Source: Prevotella sp. (lineage in GTDB: Bacteria > Bacteroidota > Bacteroidia > Bacteroidales > Muribaculaceae). From it: a DNA stretch of 45,484 nt. The translations under genes were made by a program, and so were the position numbers. The DNA is taken from assembly GCA_023662865.1 (NCBI GenBank), contig JAMPIK010000016.1:1-45484 (forward strand), read 5' to 3'. Numbering within the stretch: position 1 is the first letter of the stretch; the number at the start of each line of letters is the position of its first letter. Of the stretch, positions 45,199 through 45,484 are shown piece after piece. The notes under the pieces were generated by a model. The model saw nothing but the letters and a program-made list of their open reading frames with translations, was not told the origin of the DNA and made no database searches.

Positions 45199-45484
45199 AT
45201 GAAAAAGAACACTTTTAAAGTGGCGTTCATCATTCGTCGCAACCAAGTGAACAAAGATGGCAAATGTGCTATAATGATTCGTATCACTGTGGACGGAGAA
45301 TATGAACGCATCAACTCCACTCTTACAATAGAGCCGGAGTTATGGGATGCTTCCGCATCAAAAGCAATAGGCAGGTCTACTAAGATTGCCGAATTCAACA
45401 AGCGTATCGAGGATATACGCCACGTGTTGAAAGAACACTACTACGACATCCTCAATCGTCATGGCTATGTGACGGCAGAGATGG
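45199..45484 (+). CDS. tyrosine site-specific integrase, N-terminal part
   Basis: The frame starts at ATG 45199 and is open for 95 codons to the window edge. The visible part (MKKNTFKVAFIIRRNQVNKD, then CAIMIRITVDGEYERINSTL and LTIEPELWDASASKAIGRS) is the arm DNA-binding domain of Bacteroidetes phage-type integrases, followed by the start of the SAM-like core-binding domain (KRIEDIRHVLKEHYY). The catalytic Arg/His/Tyr part lies outside the window. The gene is directed away from ssrA and lies about 520 bases from its 3' end, a usual layout for an integrated element that uses ssrA as attachment site. Confidence 0.85.
   Translation, partial: MKKNTFKVAFIIRRNQVNKDGKCAIMIRITVDGEYERINSTLTIEPELWDASASKAIGRSTKIAEFNKRIEDIRHVLKEHYYDILNRHGYVTAEM

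Overview
This window is a stretch of chromosome from a member of the Bacteroidales; the gene content fits a gut lineage such as Muribaculaceae, but that family assignment is an inference. The clearest lineage signs are the promoters, which follow the Bacteroidetes pattern of TTTG or TTG, 19-21 bases, then TAnnTTTG, a tmRNA whose tag reads GENNNYALAA, secreted proteins with C-termini resembling type IX secretion (T9SS) signals, pyruvate:ferredoxin oxidoreductase, a FeoA-FeoB fusion and a Bacteroidetes-type tyrosine integrase.

Layout. 1-1500: an endonuclease/exonuclease/phosphatase-family enzyme and a lipoprotein gene broken by an in-frame stop. 1650-3568 (minus): groS-groL. 3713-5713: a secreted subtilisin-like protease. 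5776-7860 (minus): an OPT-family peptide transporter. 8038-8796: a two-TM protein of unknown function. 8959-12384: operon aspS, Nif3-like protein, coiled-coil zinc-ribbon protein, closed by a hairpin terminator. 12586-17775: ribBA, an S9 peptidase and type I asparaginase. 17892-20146: a membrane-anchored DNA/RNA nuclease overlapping mnmE. 20426-20506 (minus): tRNA-Leu(UAG) with its own promoter and terminator.

20666-26738 (minus) is a four-gene operon: outer-membrane porin-like barrel, imelysin-family lipoprotein, diheme c-type lipoprotein of the DUF1111/COG3488 family, and a CcsB-CcsA cytochrome c synthase fusion. It reads as a dedicated cell-envelope system that probably handles iron or redox metal, with its own heme-attachment enzyme. 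26844-31236 (minus): GT39-type glycosyltransferase, ispD and recG, translationally coupled by 4-base overlaps. A divergent promoter region separates this from nifJ (31546-35109). 35542-40119 encodes a 1525-residue secreted adhesin-like protein with a C9 tract inside the gene. After it come a 186-bp near-palindrome, a strong terminator, and an apparently unannotated small transcription unit (about 40597-40882). 40900-44109 (minus): feoAB and nudC.

44277-44681 is tmRNA. A tyrosine integrase gene begins about 520 bases past its 3' end and runs off the window, so an integrated element probably starts at the ssrA 3' end. The intervening sequence carries clustered direct and inverted repeats that could be integrase binding sites.

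The best candidates for something little described are the porin/imelysin/diheme/CcsBA operon, the long palindrome at 40123-40308, the small transcription unit beside it, and the repeat-rich junction next to ssrA.
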